64,000 bases of DNA from Zea mays (taxonomy: Eukaryota > Streptophyta > Magnoliopsida > Poales > Poaceae), in the NCBI RefSeq assembly GCF_902167145.1, contig NC_050096.1, positions 269,598,622 to 269,662,621 of the forward strand. The letters run 5' to 3'. Positions within the stretch are counted from its first letter, which is position 1. Every line of letters begins with the position of its first letter. Below, piece by piece: positions 1 through 11,669 of the stretch. The notes beneath the pieces were generated by a model, which saw only the letters and a list, made by a program, of their open reading frames with translations, ran no database searches and was not told the origin of the DNA. The position numbers were made by a program, and so were the translations under genes.

Positions 1-2394
1 AAATTGTCAGTGAAAAGGGTAAAGCTGTTGTATCACTAAACGTCTATATTAGTTTTTTAATAGAGTAGTATAGATACAACTAATGTTGGGTGATGTTTCT
101 AGTTGTCATTTGAGTTATTAGATGTCCATGTTCTGTCTTTTCTATTTATTTTCTTGCAGCCATATCGAGCAGTCCCTTCACTTTCTTTTCTCCTAGCTGT
201 TTTCTGAAAAGTGGCTAGGCTCCTTAACTGTCTGAAGCTGCAGAACGCTAAGTCGATTGCTTTTTTTTTTACCTTTTAACATATTGGCAGCGAATTTCTT
301 GCTGCCTTTTAGATAGAAAGAAAACACGCAAGTTTATTTCAAATGGGACCCAGAGCTCACGTTTAAAAAACAAACAAACATGCGTTTCTCAAAGTTGTAG
401 CTGAGAGCTTTGGTCATACACATGTAGTGACGTAGCGCAGTGGCTAATGTGGACAAGAGTTACTAAACTTTGTGGCGTATATATCCCAAAACCGAGAAAG
501 TTTTTGCCAGCTTGTGTGTTACTGGAAAACCGCATCTGTGGCAAGGTTTCCGTCACGGATACTGCTACACACATACTACTCCAGTATTAAACTCAGCTTC
601 GATTAAAGTCATCTAATAGCTCGTGATTTATTAGTTCAGAACTAGAGGTGGTGGTATATTAACGTTGATCGTATTCTAGCCGTATGGATGAATAAGTACT
701 AATACACTAATTTTTTATGTATTTGAGAAAATTGATTTTCTTTAGTGGCACAAAATCTCTCCAAGAGAGAAAAGAATCTGAACTGTGTCAGTACTCCAGT
801 CAAGGCCATACCGGCTGCTAATAAGGAACGGCAACATTTCTGATTTTCTGCACGCGGACAGCGCAGAGCGGAAGAGATTAAAAAAAAAAACCCATTTCTA
901 AACACTTGAGTACTGCATTTGGCTACGCATGCACCTTTGTGCGCTCTTGTTCCACGTGTAAACTCACGCCACAGCTTGATCGTTACTCAACTCAACGCTC
1001 ATATAATCGAGGATTTGTTTGCCCTTATTCAGGAGCCACATAAGAAAAAACAGCAACAAGAAAAGCTCGTATAGAGTGAGTGGAATAAACATACATTCAG
1101 CGTTTTTCTGAAGTTTTTGAACCATTGAAGTTCAGTATAAAAGTAGCTATTTCTAAATACCATGCAAATTGACAACAGAGGGAGTAATGTCTCGTCAGAT
1201 AACAACGGCGGCGGTTGCTTCAGGGAGACAAGACAAGCAGGGAGGCAGAGGCACAGTGGATTATTGTCGCATACTCGCATAGATAATCCTATTTTATCTG
1301 ATCGAACACAGGCTAGGTAGCCAAGAAGAGTTTTTGTGTCTATCTTTTTTAAGCGAACGAAAATACCGAGGAGGCTACTACTACAGTATATATGTTTGGA
1401 GTTCGTTCGGATCGGAGTTAGAAAAGAAGATGGTAATAAGATCTAAGAAGCTCAATCTTGCACTTATTATTTGCTTAGCAGCTAGCTAATTTCCAGACAA
1501 ACGAGCAATGCAACACGCGTTGGTGGACGTAAAACAGAAACGATTTGAACTGATCTTAAATGAATATAAATGACATCAAACGGTTTGGCGTCGTTGGCTA
1601 TATATTTCTTTAACCGAAATGTGTTTGTCCACGTATAGTAAAAGACGTATATATATGATAAATTCGCGAATTTTGATAACTGTTCTACTCTTTCTAAACA
1701 TAACAAATTAATGGTAAGAATCTGCACCTCTATAAACACATGAAATGTGTCTAAGAATGGTTTGGTCACTCCTTAGATTTGGCTACCTGTTTTTTTTTTG
1801 TTCTGTGTGCCCGGTGTTATTTTATGGGGGTTCGAGTGACTGCAGCCTAAATTACATATCAAACTACTCAAACACATGAAATAAAGAGGATACATGGCCA
1901 CATGGGTATCCACACGAATCCTAAACGGGTCATGTTTTGTGCCTACCAACGGTCATGCATCCCACCACGCCTCGGTCGTTGTGCGAACCCTGGCACTATA
2001 GGAGAATGCCATACTTGCTTGTTGCGTGGGCATTTTAAACCGTCATCTATATATATATTGTTGATAAAATGGCACACTTTCACGTTGTGTGTGATTGGGT
2101 TTCTTTATTTACAACCAACTTCGCTTAAGACTATCTTCATCATCTTACTCATTCCATCACCATATTTAAACTTTACTCTACGAACAGTACGGTGTACAAT
2201 GCAAAACGGGGTTGGTCGGCTTGGCGGGCTGTCCTCGAGTGGTCTTTTGGACCTTCCCACCGAGCTGCTTCGCAGGTGGACCGCCCGGTTCGTGGGCCGT
2301 CTCCGGGAGGTCTCAGGACCTTCTTTGGATACCCTGTTCCTAGGTACCCAACAACTGTCTTCTCGAGTTCTCTACTCAATTGTAATATTGCTTC
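1..2394. other. AT-rich intergenic DNA, no gene recognised
   Basis: No reading frame here resembles a known protein; the open frames are short and AT-biased. The segment at about 797-965 shares several collinear short blocks with 4861-5025, upstream of the germin-like gene, which suggests an old local duplication. I see no tRNA, no LTR ends and no clear transposon termini before the MITE at 2398. Confidence 0.6.
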
Positions 2395-2397
2395 TAA

Positions 2398-2602
2398 GGG
2401 GGTGTTTAAATACACTAAAACTAATAGTTAGTGGCTAAAATTAGTTGAAACATTCAAACACTCTAGCTAATAGTTCAGCTATTAGCTACTTTTGGTAAAT
2501 TAGTTAATAGTTAGCTAGTCATTCACTCATTTGTTAGCTAGCTAATCCAACTAACAATTTTTAGCTAGCTAACTATTATTTATAGTGCATTCAAACACTC
2601 CT
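2398..2602. mobile_element. Tourist-like MITE (PIF/Harbinger type), 205 bp
   Basis: The element is AT-rich, non-coding and full of internal TTAGCTA-type motifs. Its ends are imperfect inverted repeats: GGGGGTGTTTAAATAC at the left, and the reverse complement of the right end reads AGGAGTGTTTGAATGC. It is flanked by the trinucleotide TAA at 2395-2397 and 2603-2605, the duplication size and sequence expected for Tourist/PIF-Harbinger miniature elements. It carries no transposase and would depend on one supplied in trans. It lies about 420 bp beyond the 3' side of the germin-like gene's candidate poly(A) signal. Confidence 0.75.
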
Positions 2603-2605
2603 TAA

Positions 2606-3022
2606 GTTTAATACTCATCTTAAAGGAGTAATCAAGTGAAGAGTTCTCATTGCTTCTCTCTTTTCATACTAACTTGGTTTTAGTTCTCTCTAACACATAT
2701 TATAAATCAAGTTTGTGTTGTTTAGAGTTAATTTTACAGGATCGTATATTTACCCCTTCTAGGTGCTCTCATTAAACCATTAATTAGTTTCTTATATTTT
2801 TAATGAAACACACTGAAAAGGCAGACATATATATATAGATCCATTCTTATTATTACATGTAAAATGAGCAAATACATTTTTTTGAAGTAAATGAGCAAAT
2901 ACATTTGACCCGGAGACTAGCTAGGCAGTGAACACAGAAGCAAGAATAATCTTTACTTTTTATTACGACTGAATCTTAACGATAGTAATATAGCTTATTA
3001 TACGTGCTCTGACGCACATTAT
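2606..3022. other. intergenic, 3' side of germin-like gene
   Basis: AT-rich sequence between the MITE and the 3' end of the minus-strand germin-like gene. Nothing else is recognised in it. Confidence 0.6.
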
Positions 3023-3028
3023 TTTATT
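3023..3028 (-). terminator. candidate poly(A) signal AATAAA of the germin-like gene
   Basis: AATAAA on the minus strand, about 125 bp past the stop codon at 3153. The spacing fits a plant 3' UTR. The call rests on motif and position only. Confidence 0.4.
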
Positions 3029-3152
3029 TTCCTGGCGTATCAAACTGTTGCGGATCTCCACGACGTCGCCCATTCCGTAACGAGAAATATCACGCAAAGC
3101 CATTGTCGGCGCATGCACAGTGCGCTAACAAGATGCATGCTGGGTCTCAGTC

Positions 3153-3830
3153 TCAGTACCCACCGGTGAACTTGGACTTGATGAGATCCACGACACTGGC
3201 GTCCACCCGTAGCGCCTTGGAGAGCACCGGCGTGGGGATCGGCGGAGAGGAGCCGAACAGCGTGAGGGGCACGAAGATGATGCCCGGTTTCTGGCTGTTG
3301 AACGACACCACCATGGTGGCGTCCTCCTTGCCGACGTTGAACTGGAAGTGCACGAGGCCGCGCGGGATGACGAACGTCTCCCCGGCGCGGACTACCTTGG
3401 AGTAGTACCTGTTCCCGGAGTCGAGGCTGCCGACGATGCCCACGAGGAGCTCGCCGCGGGTGACGAGCCCGACCTCGGTGGCGCGCGGGTGGACGTGGGG
3501 CGGGTTGGTGCCGCCGGGCGCGAAGTCGACGCGGTTCATGGACACGCCCAGCGTGTTCACGCCGGGCCACTCGGAAACGTCCAGCTCCGTCACGTTGGAG
3601 CCGTTCGGGTTGGCCAGGGGGTCGCCTCCCGTGGCGATCTTGGTCGAGAAGAGGAACTGGTCGCCGGCCGACGACGGCGGCTGGCATGGGTACCCGTTCA
3701 CTGATGGCTTGCCGTTGAGGTCGGCGACGCAGAAGTCCTGCAGGGGGTCTGGGTCGGTGGCCATGGCGAGGAGAGGTGCCAGCACCAGCATGGTGAGCAA
3801 TGACGCTAGGGCTTTGGTGTACTTCTCCAT
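3153..3830 (-). CDS. germin-like protein, single exon, complete
   Basis: A 225-residue secreted cupin, the usual size for germin-like proteins. These form manganese-binding oligomers in the cell wall; members have oxalate oxidase or superoxide dismutase activity, but which applies here cannot be read from sequence. Residues 1-23 form a hydrophobic signal peptide. Cys34 and Cys49 match the conserved disulfide pair. The metal ligands are all present: His112 and His114 (motif PHVHP), Glu119, and His161 in the third germin box (GETFVIPRGLVHF). Asn76 and Asn79 lie in N-glycosylation sequons. The ATG at 3828-3830 is chosen because the signal peptide begins there and a TATA box lies about 105 bp upstream. 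No intron interrupts the frame. It is the only intact non-transposon gene in the window and shows no truncation. The family call is secure; the subfamily and substrate are not assigned. Confidence 0.95.
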   Translation of the reverse strand: MEKYTKALASLLTMLVLAPLLAMATDPDPLQDFCVADLNGKPSVNGYPCQPPSSAGDQFLFSTKIATGGDPLANPNGSNVTELDVSEWPGVNTLGVSMNRVDFAPGGTNPPHVHPRATEVGLVTRGELLVGIVGSLDSGNRYYSKVVRAGETFVIPRGLVHFQFNVGKEDATMVVSFNSQKPGIIFVPLTLFGSSPPIPTPVLSKALRVDASVVDLIKSKFTGGY

Positions 3831-3933
3831 TATTGCTAGCTATTTGCTGTCGAGAGATCGATCAAGCCTAGTTGGTTATATGTACTTATGTATGTAGTAG
3901 TGAGAGATGGATTGTTGAGGATCCATGGAGCCC

Positions 3934-3941
3934 TTTATATA
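3934..3941 (-). promoter_or_regulatory. TATA box of the germin-like gene
   Basis: TATATAAA on the minus strand, about 105 bp upstream of the ATG, implying a 5' leader of roughly 70-80 nt. A cluster of RY-type motifs (CATGCATG and overlapping ATGCAT, about 3953-3968 on either strand) lies just upstream. RY elements are known targets of B3 transcription factors active in seeds; a role here is inference. Confidence 0.7.
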
Positions 3942-4224
3942 GAGAGGAGAGATGCATATGCATGCATGGGCTCGGGGGGCCTCGCCATGCAGCAGCCGTG
4001 TAAAATGATGTCATTTCACCGTTTATTTATTTCAGAAACACTTCATCAAACACTCTTTTCTTAGCCTAGCAAGGACAGAAAATGATTCCTCTTGTGACAA
4101 GACGTAAACAAATATGATGCATTGAATTTTCCATTGTCATGACATGCATAGAGCCGTGATATCCATGCATATAACAGGTAGGATCAGGTGAAATTAAGGC
4201 TAACACCATGGCGGTATAGACCCT

Positions 4225-4697
4225 TTGGAAAGAACTGGGCTATATATACCAAACTGTAATTTTTTCGGTTGGCTAGCGATCCAGGTCAGGATTTCGATGA
4301 CTAACCGCTTGGCAAGAAGAGAAATGGCACCATAACCCGGTGTGTGCACTCTACCACACCTTTCAAGAAATTGCGCTACACCTCTTCTTCGATTTGTCGT
4401 TTTATCAGGCGCATTATTTGGATAGAGGTGGCATGATGGGCAGTAGTTGAAGATTTATCTCCTAATGCTTGGGGCCAACATGATTTAGTTCTCCAATGGT
4501 GGACGATGAGAGCCAGAGCCTCAATGGAAAATAGAATCGGCCTGAGAAGCCTGATTATGCTAGTGATTTGGGAGTTTTGGTGTGAGAGGAATGCGCCATT
4601 TTTTTTACCGTAAAGAGTCATCAGTTATTCCTGGATTGCTGAAGGTGCCCTGCATTCATCGAGCCTCCTTGCAAATAGCTAGTTTGTCTAAAAAAAG
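4225..4697 (+). mobile_element. 5'-truncated LINE (non-LTR retrotransposon) fragment
   Basis: The plus strand at about 4441-4610 encodes a stretch containing VIWEFWCERNAPFF, characteristic of the zinc-binding C-terminal region (zf-RVT type) of plant LINE reverse transcriptase ORFs. A second piece near 4620-4680 reads SWIAEGALHSSSLLAN, typical of LINE ORF ends. The fragment ends in a short A-run (about 4690-4696) and is flanked by a 12-bp direct repeat, GGTATAGACCCT, at 4213-4224 and 4698-4709. Short 3' end, poly(A) and long target duplication fit target-primed reverse transcription with 5' truncation. It sits 395-870 bp upstream of the germin-like start codon. Confidence 0.75.
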
Positions 4698-4709
4698 GGT
4701 ATAGACCCT

Positions 4710-5685
4710 GAAGGCCTGCACAAATAATATAACAGCTAAACATCTTTGTTCATTGCGATGACGATGAACTAAATAATTTATTTGGATACTGATTTTTTTC
4801 TACGACACATAAGAACTAGAAATTTATAATATCAACATAATTTGTTTGCACTGTGCATGGTCAAGCCATACCGGCTGCTAAGGAACGGGGAATATTTTTT
4901 CTGTGCGTGCAGACACCGAGGAGCTAGCTAGGAGACACTCTACAGTGGGGCCACATGGAGCGGTGTACATGTTCTTCAGTTGGCTACGCGCCTACACACC
5001 TTACTGCTCTTGTTCCACGTCCTAATTCTTCTTGCACTTCATGATTCTTATATATATATCCGTTCTTCAAATTTTCTTTCTCCTCCATGCCGCCGTTCCG
5101 CGACTCTCTTTTTTTTTAATTATTTGATCAGTCATCTCTCTGTCCCTCTTACTTTCCTCGCTTTTCAAGGTGACAAATGTACGCTTACGGAGGTAGTAGC
5201 AAATGTAGACATAGACCCATATGGCGAATATTGTGAATGGAGTGAATTAAGTGTAACCCAACTGATTAAGTTATTATTTGTGCTGTTGTGATTTGACGTG
5301 ACGTTTTGTGAATTGCTGTGCCCAATAATTCTCGTCTTCATGTTCGCACGCTTCAAGATTTGTAGGCAGCGGCTTTGATTTTGTTTGCTAGGTCAGGCCG
5401 ACAGAGTGGCAGGGACAACCATATATATAATCCTATTTTGTTTGTTTATTAGGCCATGTTTGGTATATCTCTATCACCGGTTTATCAAAGAGTCGTTTAG
5501 AGCCGTTTTGTACATGTTAAACTAGGTAAAATAAAAAACAGTTTTATCAATGGAGGTTCTTAACATATGCTCTCAGAAGGGTTTTGGTTAAAGATAAAGA
5601 TGTAAACAGTGGCTTCATCCAACTCACTCTCGTAATAAGAGTATGTTACAAGTAGCTGCATTATGTGTGGAATTATTTTATTGAA
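4710..5685. other. intergenic DNA between LINE fragment and T1
   Basis: AT-rich. The segment 4861-5025 repeats blocks found near 797-965. The stretch from about 5455 begins AGGCCATGTTTGG, reminiscent of the ends of grass DNA transposons, but no matching far end is visible, so no element is called. Short open frames here look random. Confidence 0.5.
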
Positions 5686-5690
5686 CGGTT

Positions 5691-6130
5691 TGTTAGATTT
5701 ACAGGATCTCTAAGAGTAGATCAGCGGGGTAATCTGTATTCTATTGAGTAATTTCGGGTTCCTAATTTCTAGAACAAAACAGTATTAGATTGTTACCGTC
5801 GTTGGGAAGCGCAGGCGTGTTGGAGGATGTAGATCCGTCCGCCATCAGGTTCGTTGATGAAGGTTGATGCAGCGAGGTTGTCGACTGCGATGAACGGCGG
5901 TGTCTTCCCGTCACTGGCTGCGCACCCTCTCAGATCGGTGTTAGGGTTTTGTCGGTGGGGAGTACGGCTCTAGTGAAACACACCATCCGAGCCGCCGGCC
6001 CCCACCCTTTTATTTATAGCGCAGTGTGACAGGGGCCCACCAACCATATAGGGTTGGGCGCCCCCGATCAGGGCGCGATCAAAGGCCCAAGATGTCCGTT
6101 GGGCCCATCTTGGTGGAGATCAATCCAACA
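5691..6130 (-). repeat. T1 3' LTR
   Basis: 440 bp, TG...CA ends, nearly identical to 11670-12109. Since the element reads on the minus strand, this is the 3' LTR. Confidence 0.95.
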
Positions 6131-6142
6131 TTCTCCCCCTTG
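6131..6142 (-). other. T1 polypurine tract
   Basis: The minus strand reads AAGGGGGAGAA immediately inside the 3' LTR, the expected place for plus-strand DNA priming. Confidence 0.85.
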
Positions 6143-6330
6143 ATCTCATCGTTCACTTTAAACTTTAAACTTTAACTTCAACACTTTTCACTTTACTCGT
6201 TCCATCACAGATAAGTGCATAGAGCATGTTTCATCGTCACGATCAATCGTCGATAGATTTGACAGCTACAATACACATCTCCGGTCTGAAACAGTTACTT
6301 TAACTTTAGGCCCTATTTATAGTCCAGGAA

Positions 6331-9300
6331 TCATAGGCTTTCCCTTAAACCCATGCTGGCTACATGTTCTTTGAACATTTTGGGTGGTAAGCCTTTTGTA
6401 AGCGGATCCGCGAGCATCTTTTCACTTCTTATATGCTCAAGACTTATTATTTGATCCCGGACTTTATCCTTCACAACGTAGTACTTTATGTCAATGTGTT
6501 TGGCAGCACCACTTGACCTATTGTTGTGAGCATACTGTACTGCTGGAGCATTATCGCAGTATAACTTTAGTGGTTTATGTATGCTGTCGACCACCTTTAA
6601 ACCGGGTATGAACTTCTTTAACCAGTTCACCTGCCCCGAAGCCTCAAAACACGCTACAAACTCGGCATACTCTGTGGACGATGTAGTGACGGTTTGTTTC
6701 GAGCTTTTCCATGAAATAGCTCCACCTGCGAGAGTGAACACATATCCCGATGTGGATTTTCTATCATCTCCCGCATAATCAGAATCTGTGTACCCCACTA
6801 TTTGGAGTGAATCTGTTCTTCTATACGTCATCATGAGGCCTTTCGTGCCTTGCAAATACCGCAAGACTTTCTTTACCAATTTCCAGTGCTCAATCCCTGG
6901 ATTACATTGAAATCTGCCAAGCAACCCGGTAACAAAAGCTAAGTCAGGGCGCGTACACACTTGAGCATACTGCAGGCTTCCGACAGCAGAAGCATATGGA
7001 ACCACTTTCATTTGGTCGAGCTCGTACTGGTTCCTAGGGCATTGAAAATCCCCATATTTGTCGCCCTTGACTATTGGTGCAGGTGATGCACTACATTTGT
7101 GCATATTAAATCTCTTTAAAATCTTTTCTATGTATAACTTTTGGGACAGTCCCAATACCCCTTTTGTTCTATCTCGGTGAATCTCTATGCCCAAAACAAA
7201 AGACGCTTCACCAAGATCTTTCATGTCAAATTTTGAGGACAAAAACTTCTTTGTCTCCAGCAGTAGACTGACATCACTACTAGCAAGTAAGATATCATCC
7301 ACATATAGGATTAGGAAGATGTACTTTCCATTCTTAAACTTTGCATATACACAGTTGTCCTCAACATTCTCTTTAAACCCAAAATCCTTTATTGTTCTAT
7401 CAAACTTCAAGTACCACTGTCTTGAAGCTTGTTTTAAACCATAAATTGATTTCTTTAGGCGGCATCCCATGCCTTCTTTTTCTTTCACAACAAAACCTTT
7501 CGGTTGTGCCATGTAAACAATTTCTTCCAAATCCCCATTGAGGAATGCCGTCTTTACATCCATCTGATGTAACTCTAAATCATAGTGTGCCACTAATGCC
7601 ATTATAATTCTGAAGGAGTCCTTACATGAGACTGGAGAAAATGTCTCATTGTAATCAATCCCTTCTCTTTGTGTAAAGCCTTTTGCCACAAGTCGCGCTT
7701 TATGTCTTTCAATATTCCCTTTGGAGTCGAGTTTTGTTCTGTAGACCCATTTACAGCCTACTGTTTTGGCTCCTTTAGGAATTGTCTCTAAACCCCAAAC
7801 TTTGTTAGCATTCATTGATTCCATTTCATCTTCCATGGCTTTAAGCCACTTTGACGAGTGCTCACTTCTCATGGCTTCTTCAAATGAGGTGGGATCACCC
7901 TCCATTTGAAGTCCTTCGGTGTTGTACACCTCATAATCATCAGGAATAGCTGATCTTTTAATTCTTTGAGACCTTCTTGGGGCCTCTACATTTGGCACAT
8001 CTGCTGTCTGGGGCTGTTGTTGCTCCCCCTCACTTGTGGCATCATTTTCTATAGGATCCTGAAGGATAGGTTCCTCATGTCCATTCATTGTCGCCACAGG
8101 AGAACTAACAACAGGTGTTGTCACTACAGTGTCTTGTACTGTTCGTGCAACAGGAACAGGTAATTCAAAAATTGGTTCCTGAAACATTGGAGTGGGCACA
8201 TATACCCGCTTTTCCTCAAGATCAATTTTTCGACTTACCATGCTCCCCCTCATCATTTCATCCTCTAGGAACACAGCGTGTCTCGTTTCTACAAACTTTG
8301 TATATCTATCTGGACAGTAGAAACGAAACCCTTTCGATCTTTCTGGATAGCCAATGAAATGGCAACTTACTGTTTTGGGATCTAGTTTCCCAATGTTTGG
8401 GTTAAATACTTTAGCCTCAGCAGGACTCCCCCACACACGTAAGTGGTTTAGTGAGGGTACTTTTCCTGTCCACAACTCATACGGTGTTTTGGGCACCGAC
8501 TTACTTGGTACTCTATTGAGAATATGAATGGCGGTTTTCAGTGCCTCCATCCATAGACTCAATGGCAAGGTAGAGTAACTCATCATACTACGCACCATAT
8601 CCATCAGGGTACGGTTACGCCTTTCAGCTACTCCATTCTGCTGAGGTTCGCCCGGTGTTGAGTACTGGGCTACTATACCATTTTCCTGTAAGAACCTTGC
8701 AAAAGGTCCAGGAACTTGGCCATATGGGGTATGCCGACCATAGTACTCTCCACCACGGTCAGACCGGACTACCTTAATCTTTGAACTATGCTGATTTTCA
8801 ACTTCAGCCTTAAATATCTTAAATTTATCCAACGCTTCTGTTCTTTCTTTGATTGGATAAATGTAACCAAAACGAGAGTAATCATCTGTGAATGTTATGA
8901 ACGAGTCAAAACCATCCACACTTTTCATAGGAAATGGACCACATATATCTGTGTGGATTATCTGTAGAATTCCTGTGCTTCGTTTGGCGTTCTTTTTAAT
9001 TTTCTTTGCATACTTTCCTTTAATGCATTCTCTGCATTGTTCTAAGTCTGAGAACTCTAATGGAGGAAGAATATCATTCTTAACTAGTCTCTCTATTCTC
9101 CCTCTCGAAATATGGCCTAAACGACAGTGCCATAATTTCGATGATTCATCATGAGTTCTCTTTCGTTTTCTGTTTTCATTCAGTGATGAGGATATATTTT
9201 CATTCATATCGCTCACGGAATTCACATTTTCACGAAGCGATAACAAATAAAGATCTTCCTTTTGAAAAGCAAGACCAACACTTTCTTTATTATTAAATAT

Positions 9301-10509
9301 CTCACATTTGCCATCTCCAAAATGACAATCAAAACCATTATTGTCCAAACATGAGACACTAATCAAATTCCTCTGTAAAGAGGGAACATAAAGAACATCT
9401 CTAAGTACAAGTATGAAGCCATTAGCAAGCTCTAGAGGAAGGTCGCCAACAGCTTCAACATCTGCTTGCACTCCATTTGCAACTTTAATGTGTCTTTCTT
9501 TTCTTTGCATAGTCCTCGTCGAACGGAATCCCTGTAAAGAATTAGCAACATGGATAGTTGCCCCTGAGTCAATCCACCAAGTAGATTTTGAATATTGTAC
9601 ATACAGGGATTCATTAATGAACGTAATAATGTTCTCACCATTCTTTGCCATGATAGATTTTAAGAATTCAGGACAGTCCTTTTTGTAATGTCCTGTCTTC
9701 TTACAGTGGAGACATTGATCTTTGTTTACCATAAACTTTTTCTGTTGAGGCTGATGGTGCTGAGGAGCCTTTCCCTTTGCTTTTGCGGGAGAGTTGGCAT
9801 TGGCATTAAAATTTCTTTTCTTATTATCTTTAACATAGTGGAGAGTGCCACCATTGGCAGCTTTTATTCTCTCCTCTTCTTGCACACACATAGCCATACA
9901 ACGATCAAGATCCCATTTCTCGGGTTGAATGTTGTAGTTGACAACAAAGGTGTCGAACTCTTTTGGCAATGAAGCAAAAATCAAATGGACAAGGAATTCA
10001 TCCTTAACATGCAGATCCATTGGTTTAAGCTTTGAGTTCATATGACTCATCTTTAGTATGTGCTCTCTTATGCCAGTGCCATTGCCTCCTCCAGAATACC
10101 TCTCTGTCATCATCTGCTTTATCAGCTGAGTTGCATATGTCTTTGAAGAGCCATAGAACTGACCCTTTATTCTGTCGAGGTATTCTGTGACAGTGTCACA
10201 CTCTGGAATTGAGCCCGCAATAGAAGGCTCAACTGTATTCTTTAGCACTGCCATGCACTTTTTGTTGGCAATAACCCACTTTCTATGTTCAAGGTCATAA
10301 GCCATCTGTTTGGGAGCATGGTCCCTCTGTCTGTTCTGCCAAGCAGACTCAGCCTCATCTGTCTCTCTCACTGGTGCCACAGGCTCAGTGGGACACGGTG
10401 TGGTGACTACCCAGTCCACCTCAGCCAAAACGAAGGCTAGGTCAATCTTTTTCTTCCATTCTGTATAATTATCTCCTTTTAGGGGTGGAATATCTTTAAT
10501 AAACCCCAT
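6331..10509 (-). CDS. T1 Copia gag-pol polyprotein, intact
   Basis: About 1392 residues in one frame, starting at the ATG at 10507-10509. Copia domain order is present: gag, with a CX2CX4HX4C zinc knuckle near residue 267-280; aspartic protease with DSGAT near 315; integrase, with an HHCC zinc region and a D-D-E core (motifs [16 protein letters not shown] and [11 protein letters not shown]); reverse transcriptase with YVDD near residue 1070; and RNase H with the DSDYAGD and SSTEAE-like (SSTEYAEF) motifs. The protein packages and reverse-transcribes its own RNA in a cytoplasmic particle and integrates the cDNA. Gag and Pol share one frame, so stoichiometry must be set another way, as in other Copia elements. 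No stop or frameshift interrupts it. Confidence 0.95.
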   Translation of the reverse strand: MGFIKDIPPLKGDNYTEWKKKIDLAFVLAEVDWVVTTPCPTEPVAPVRETDEAESAWQNRQRDHAPKQMAYDLEHRKWVIANKKCMAVLKNTVEPSIAGSIPECDTVTEYLDRIKGQFYGSSKTYATQLIKQMMTERYSGGGNGTGIREHILKMSHMNSKLKPMDLHVKDEFLVHLIFASLPKEFDTFVVNYNIQPEKWDLDRCMAMCVQEEERIKAANGGTLHYVKDNKKRNFNANANSPAKAKGKAPQHHQPQQKKFMVNKDQCLHCKKTGHYKKDCPEFLKSIMAKNGENIITFINESLYVQYSKSTWWIDSGATIHVANSLQGFRSTRTMQRKERHIKVANGVQADVEAVGDLPLELANGFILVLRDVLYVPSLQRNLISVSCLDNNGFDCHFGDGKCEIFNNKESVGLAFQKEDLYLLSLRENVNSVSDMNENISSSLNENRKRKRTHDESSKLWHCRLGHISRGRIERLVKNDILPPLEFSDLEQCRECIKGKYAKKIKKNAKRSTGILQIIHTDICGPFPMKSVDGFDSFITFTDDYSRFGYIYPIKERTEALDKFKIFKAEVENQHSSKIKVVRSDRGGEYYGRHTPYGQVPGPFARFLQENGIVAQYSTPGEPQQNGVAERRNRTLMDMVRSMMSYSTLPLSLWMEALKTAIHILNRVPSKSVPKTPYELWTGKVPSLNHLRVWGSPAEAKVFNPNIGKLDPKTVSCHFIGYPERSKGFRFYCPDRYTKFVETRHAVFLEDEMMRGSMVSRKIDLEEKRVYVPTPMFQEPIFELPVPVARTVQDTVVTTPVVSSPVATMNGHEEPILQDPIENDATSEGEQQQPQTADVPNVEAPRRSQRIKRSAIPDDYEVYNTEGLQMEGDPTSFEEAMRSEHSSKWLKAMEDEMESMNANKVWGLETIPKGAKTVGCKWVYRTKLDSKGNIERHKARLVAKGFTQREGIDYNETFSPVSCKDSFRIIMALVAHYDLELHQMDVKTAFLNGDLEEIVYMAQPKGFVVKEKEGMGCRLKKSIYGLKQASRQWYLKFDRTIKDFGFKENVEDNCVYAKFKNGKYIFLILYVDDILLASSDVSLLLETKKFLSSKFDMKDLGEASFVLGIEIHRDRTKGVLGLSQKLYIEKILKRFNMHKCSASPAPIVKGDKYGDFQCPRNQYELDQMKVVPYASAVGSLQYAQVCTRPDLAFVTGLLGRFQCNPGIEHWKLVKKVLRYLQGTKGLMMTYRRTDSLQIVGYTDSDYAGDDRKSTSGYVFTLAGGAISWKSSKQTVTTSSTEYAEFVACFEASGQVNWLKKFIPGLKVVDSIHKPLKLYCDNAPAVQYAHNNRSSGAAKHIDIKYYVVKDKVRDQIISLEHIRSEKMLADPLTKGLPPKMFKEHVASMGLRESL

Positions 10510-11655
10510 CAAGGAGTATCCTCCTGAAATTACAATTCATGTAAGTGAGAACAAATTACATTAATTGCATGCTTCAGTTCCAACAAAAATTAAAGCATAC
10601 AATTTATCCAGTTTATATCAATTCTACATCACCGTTGGGCAGAAATAGAATTAATGTAAAACAAAAAACACTATAATATTATAATATTGCTATTAATCAA
10701 CGTTGGTCAGAATAATAACAATACTATAATAATATGAAAATCATATCCATTTTTCAAAATTAAATTCTCCCGTTGGTTCGAATTTAATAATGAAAATAAT
10801 AACTTTGAATACGCAGCGGAAACATTAATAAAACTTTTATTCAGAAGCATAAAACAAATACTTTTCTATTCTCTAATCAAATTATCTCGTTGGTTCAAAT
10901 TTGAATAGAGATAGAACATCAATAATTAAATAATGGCCTCTGAAAAAAAAATTGTTTACTGTTTCTTTCTTCTAGTTGGGCTGAAACCGGCCCGTCCAGT
11001 TTAGGGTTTGCACTAGTACATATACGTAGTGTCTTTCTTTTCCCTCTTCCAGCCGCCACACTTCTTTCTGTTAGCGTCTTTCTCGGTCACGGTAACGGCT
11101 GGCGGCTGGCTCCGAAACCGCAGGCCTCGCCCTCGGCCCTAACTTTGCGCACGCCGCCATGGCCTAGCGGGCCTCGAGCTCCAGCTCCAGCTCCCTCGAC
11201 AGCAGACGCCATGGACGCCGAGTCCAAGAGTGCCGCCATCTTCTGTCTAGCGCTGGGAGGAAACAACGGCTACGCGGGCGGCGGTCTCCTTTCAGCCCGT
11301 GGCCTGCGCGCGGCCAGCAGAGAGACGAGGCAGCCGCCATGCGGCCAGCAGCAGAGAGAGACGAGGCAGCCGAAATGGCGAGAATCCGGCGGCCTCCACC
11401 CAGCCCGTGTCCTGCACGCGGCGAGCAGGCAGCCGAACGGCAAGGCAAGGCCCCTGCACTTGCACGTGAGTGCTTCCTTTTCTTTCTTTCTTTTGATTTG
11501 ACGTGAGGGTTGTTTCTGTTTCCTTTTGCAGGGGTAAATCCAGTCGCCATTTGGCTTTCTTTTCTGTTGTTTTATTTCTAAATCCAAACAGATTCGATCT
11601 CTTTTCATTTTCGTTGATTAAAACTTTTCCCCAACTAGATCAACACCTAGATTAT
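10510..11655 (-). other. T1 untranslated leader with a GC-rich repeated block
   Basis: The proximal half (10510-10960) is AT-rich. The distal half (about 11080-11470) is strongly GC-rich and contains imperfect duplications, such as a GGCCAGCAG...GACGAGGCAGCCG block present twice near 11310-11370. An acceptor-like sequence (TTGTAATTTCAG) on the minus strand ends at 10524, just before the gag-pol ATG, so a leader intron is possible. Confidence 0.6.
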
Positions 11656-11668
11656 GGCTCTGGTACCA
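11656..11668 (-). other. T1 primer binding site (initiator tRNA-Met type)
   Basis: The minus strand reads TGGTACCAGAGCC one base inside the 5' LTR. This matches the plant initiator tRNA-Met 3' end complement (TGGTATCAGAGC) except at one position. Confidence 0.85.
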
Positions 11669-11669
11669 T

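Noticed and set aside
1902..2438. Plus-strand frame of 178 codons
   Set aside because: It runs into the MITE, has no domain and has two competing frames across 2173-2431.
3040..3687. Other frames across the germin-like gene (minus 3040-3687; plus 3348-3704 and 3436-3897)
   Set aside because: Shadow frames of a GC-rich coding region, without domains.
5455..5685. Possible DNA transposon end (AGGCCATGTTTGG)
   Set aside because: No matching inverted repeat or target duplication could be found at the other side of T1.
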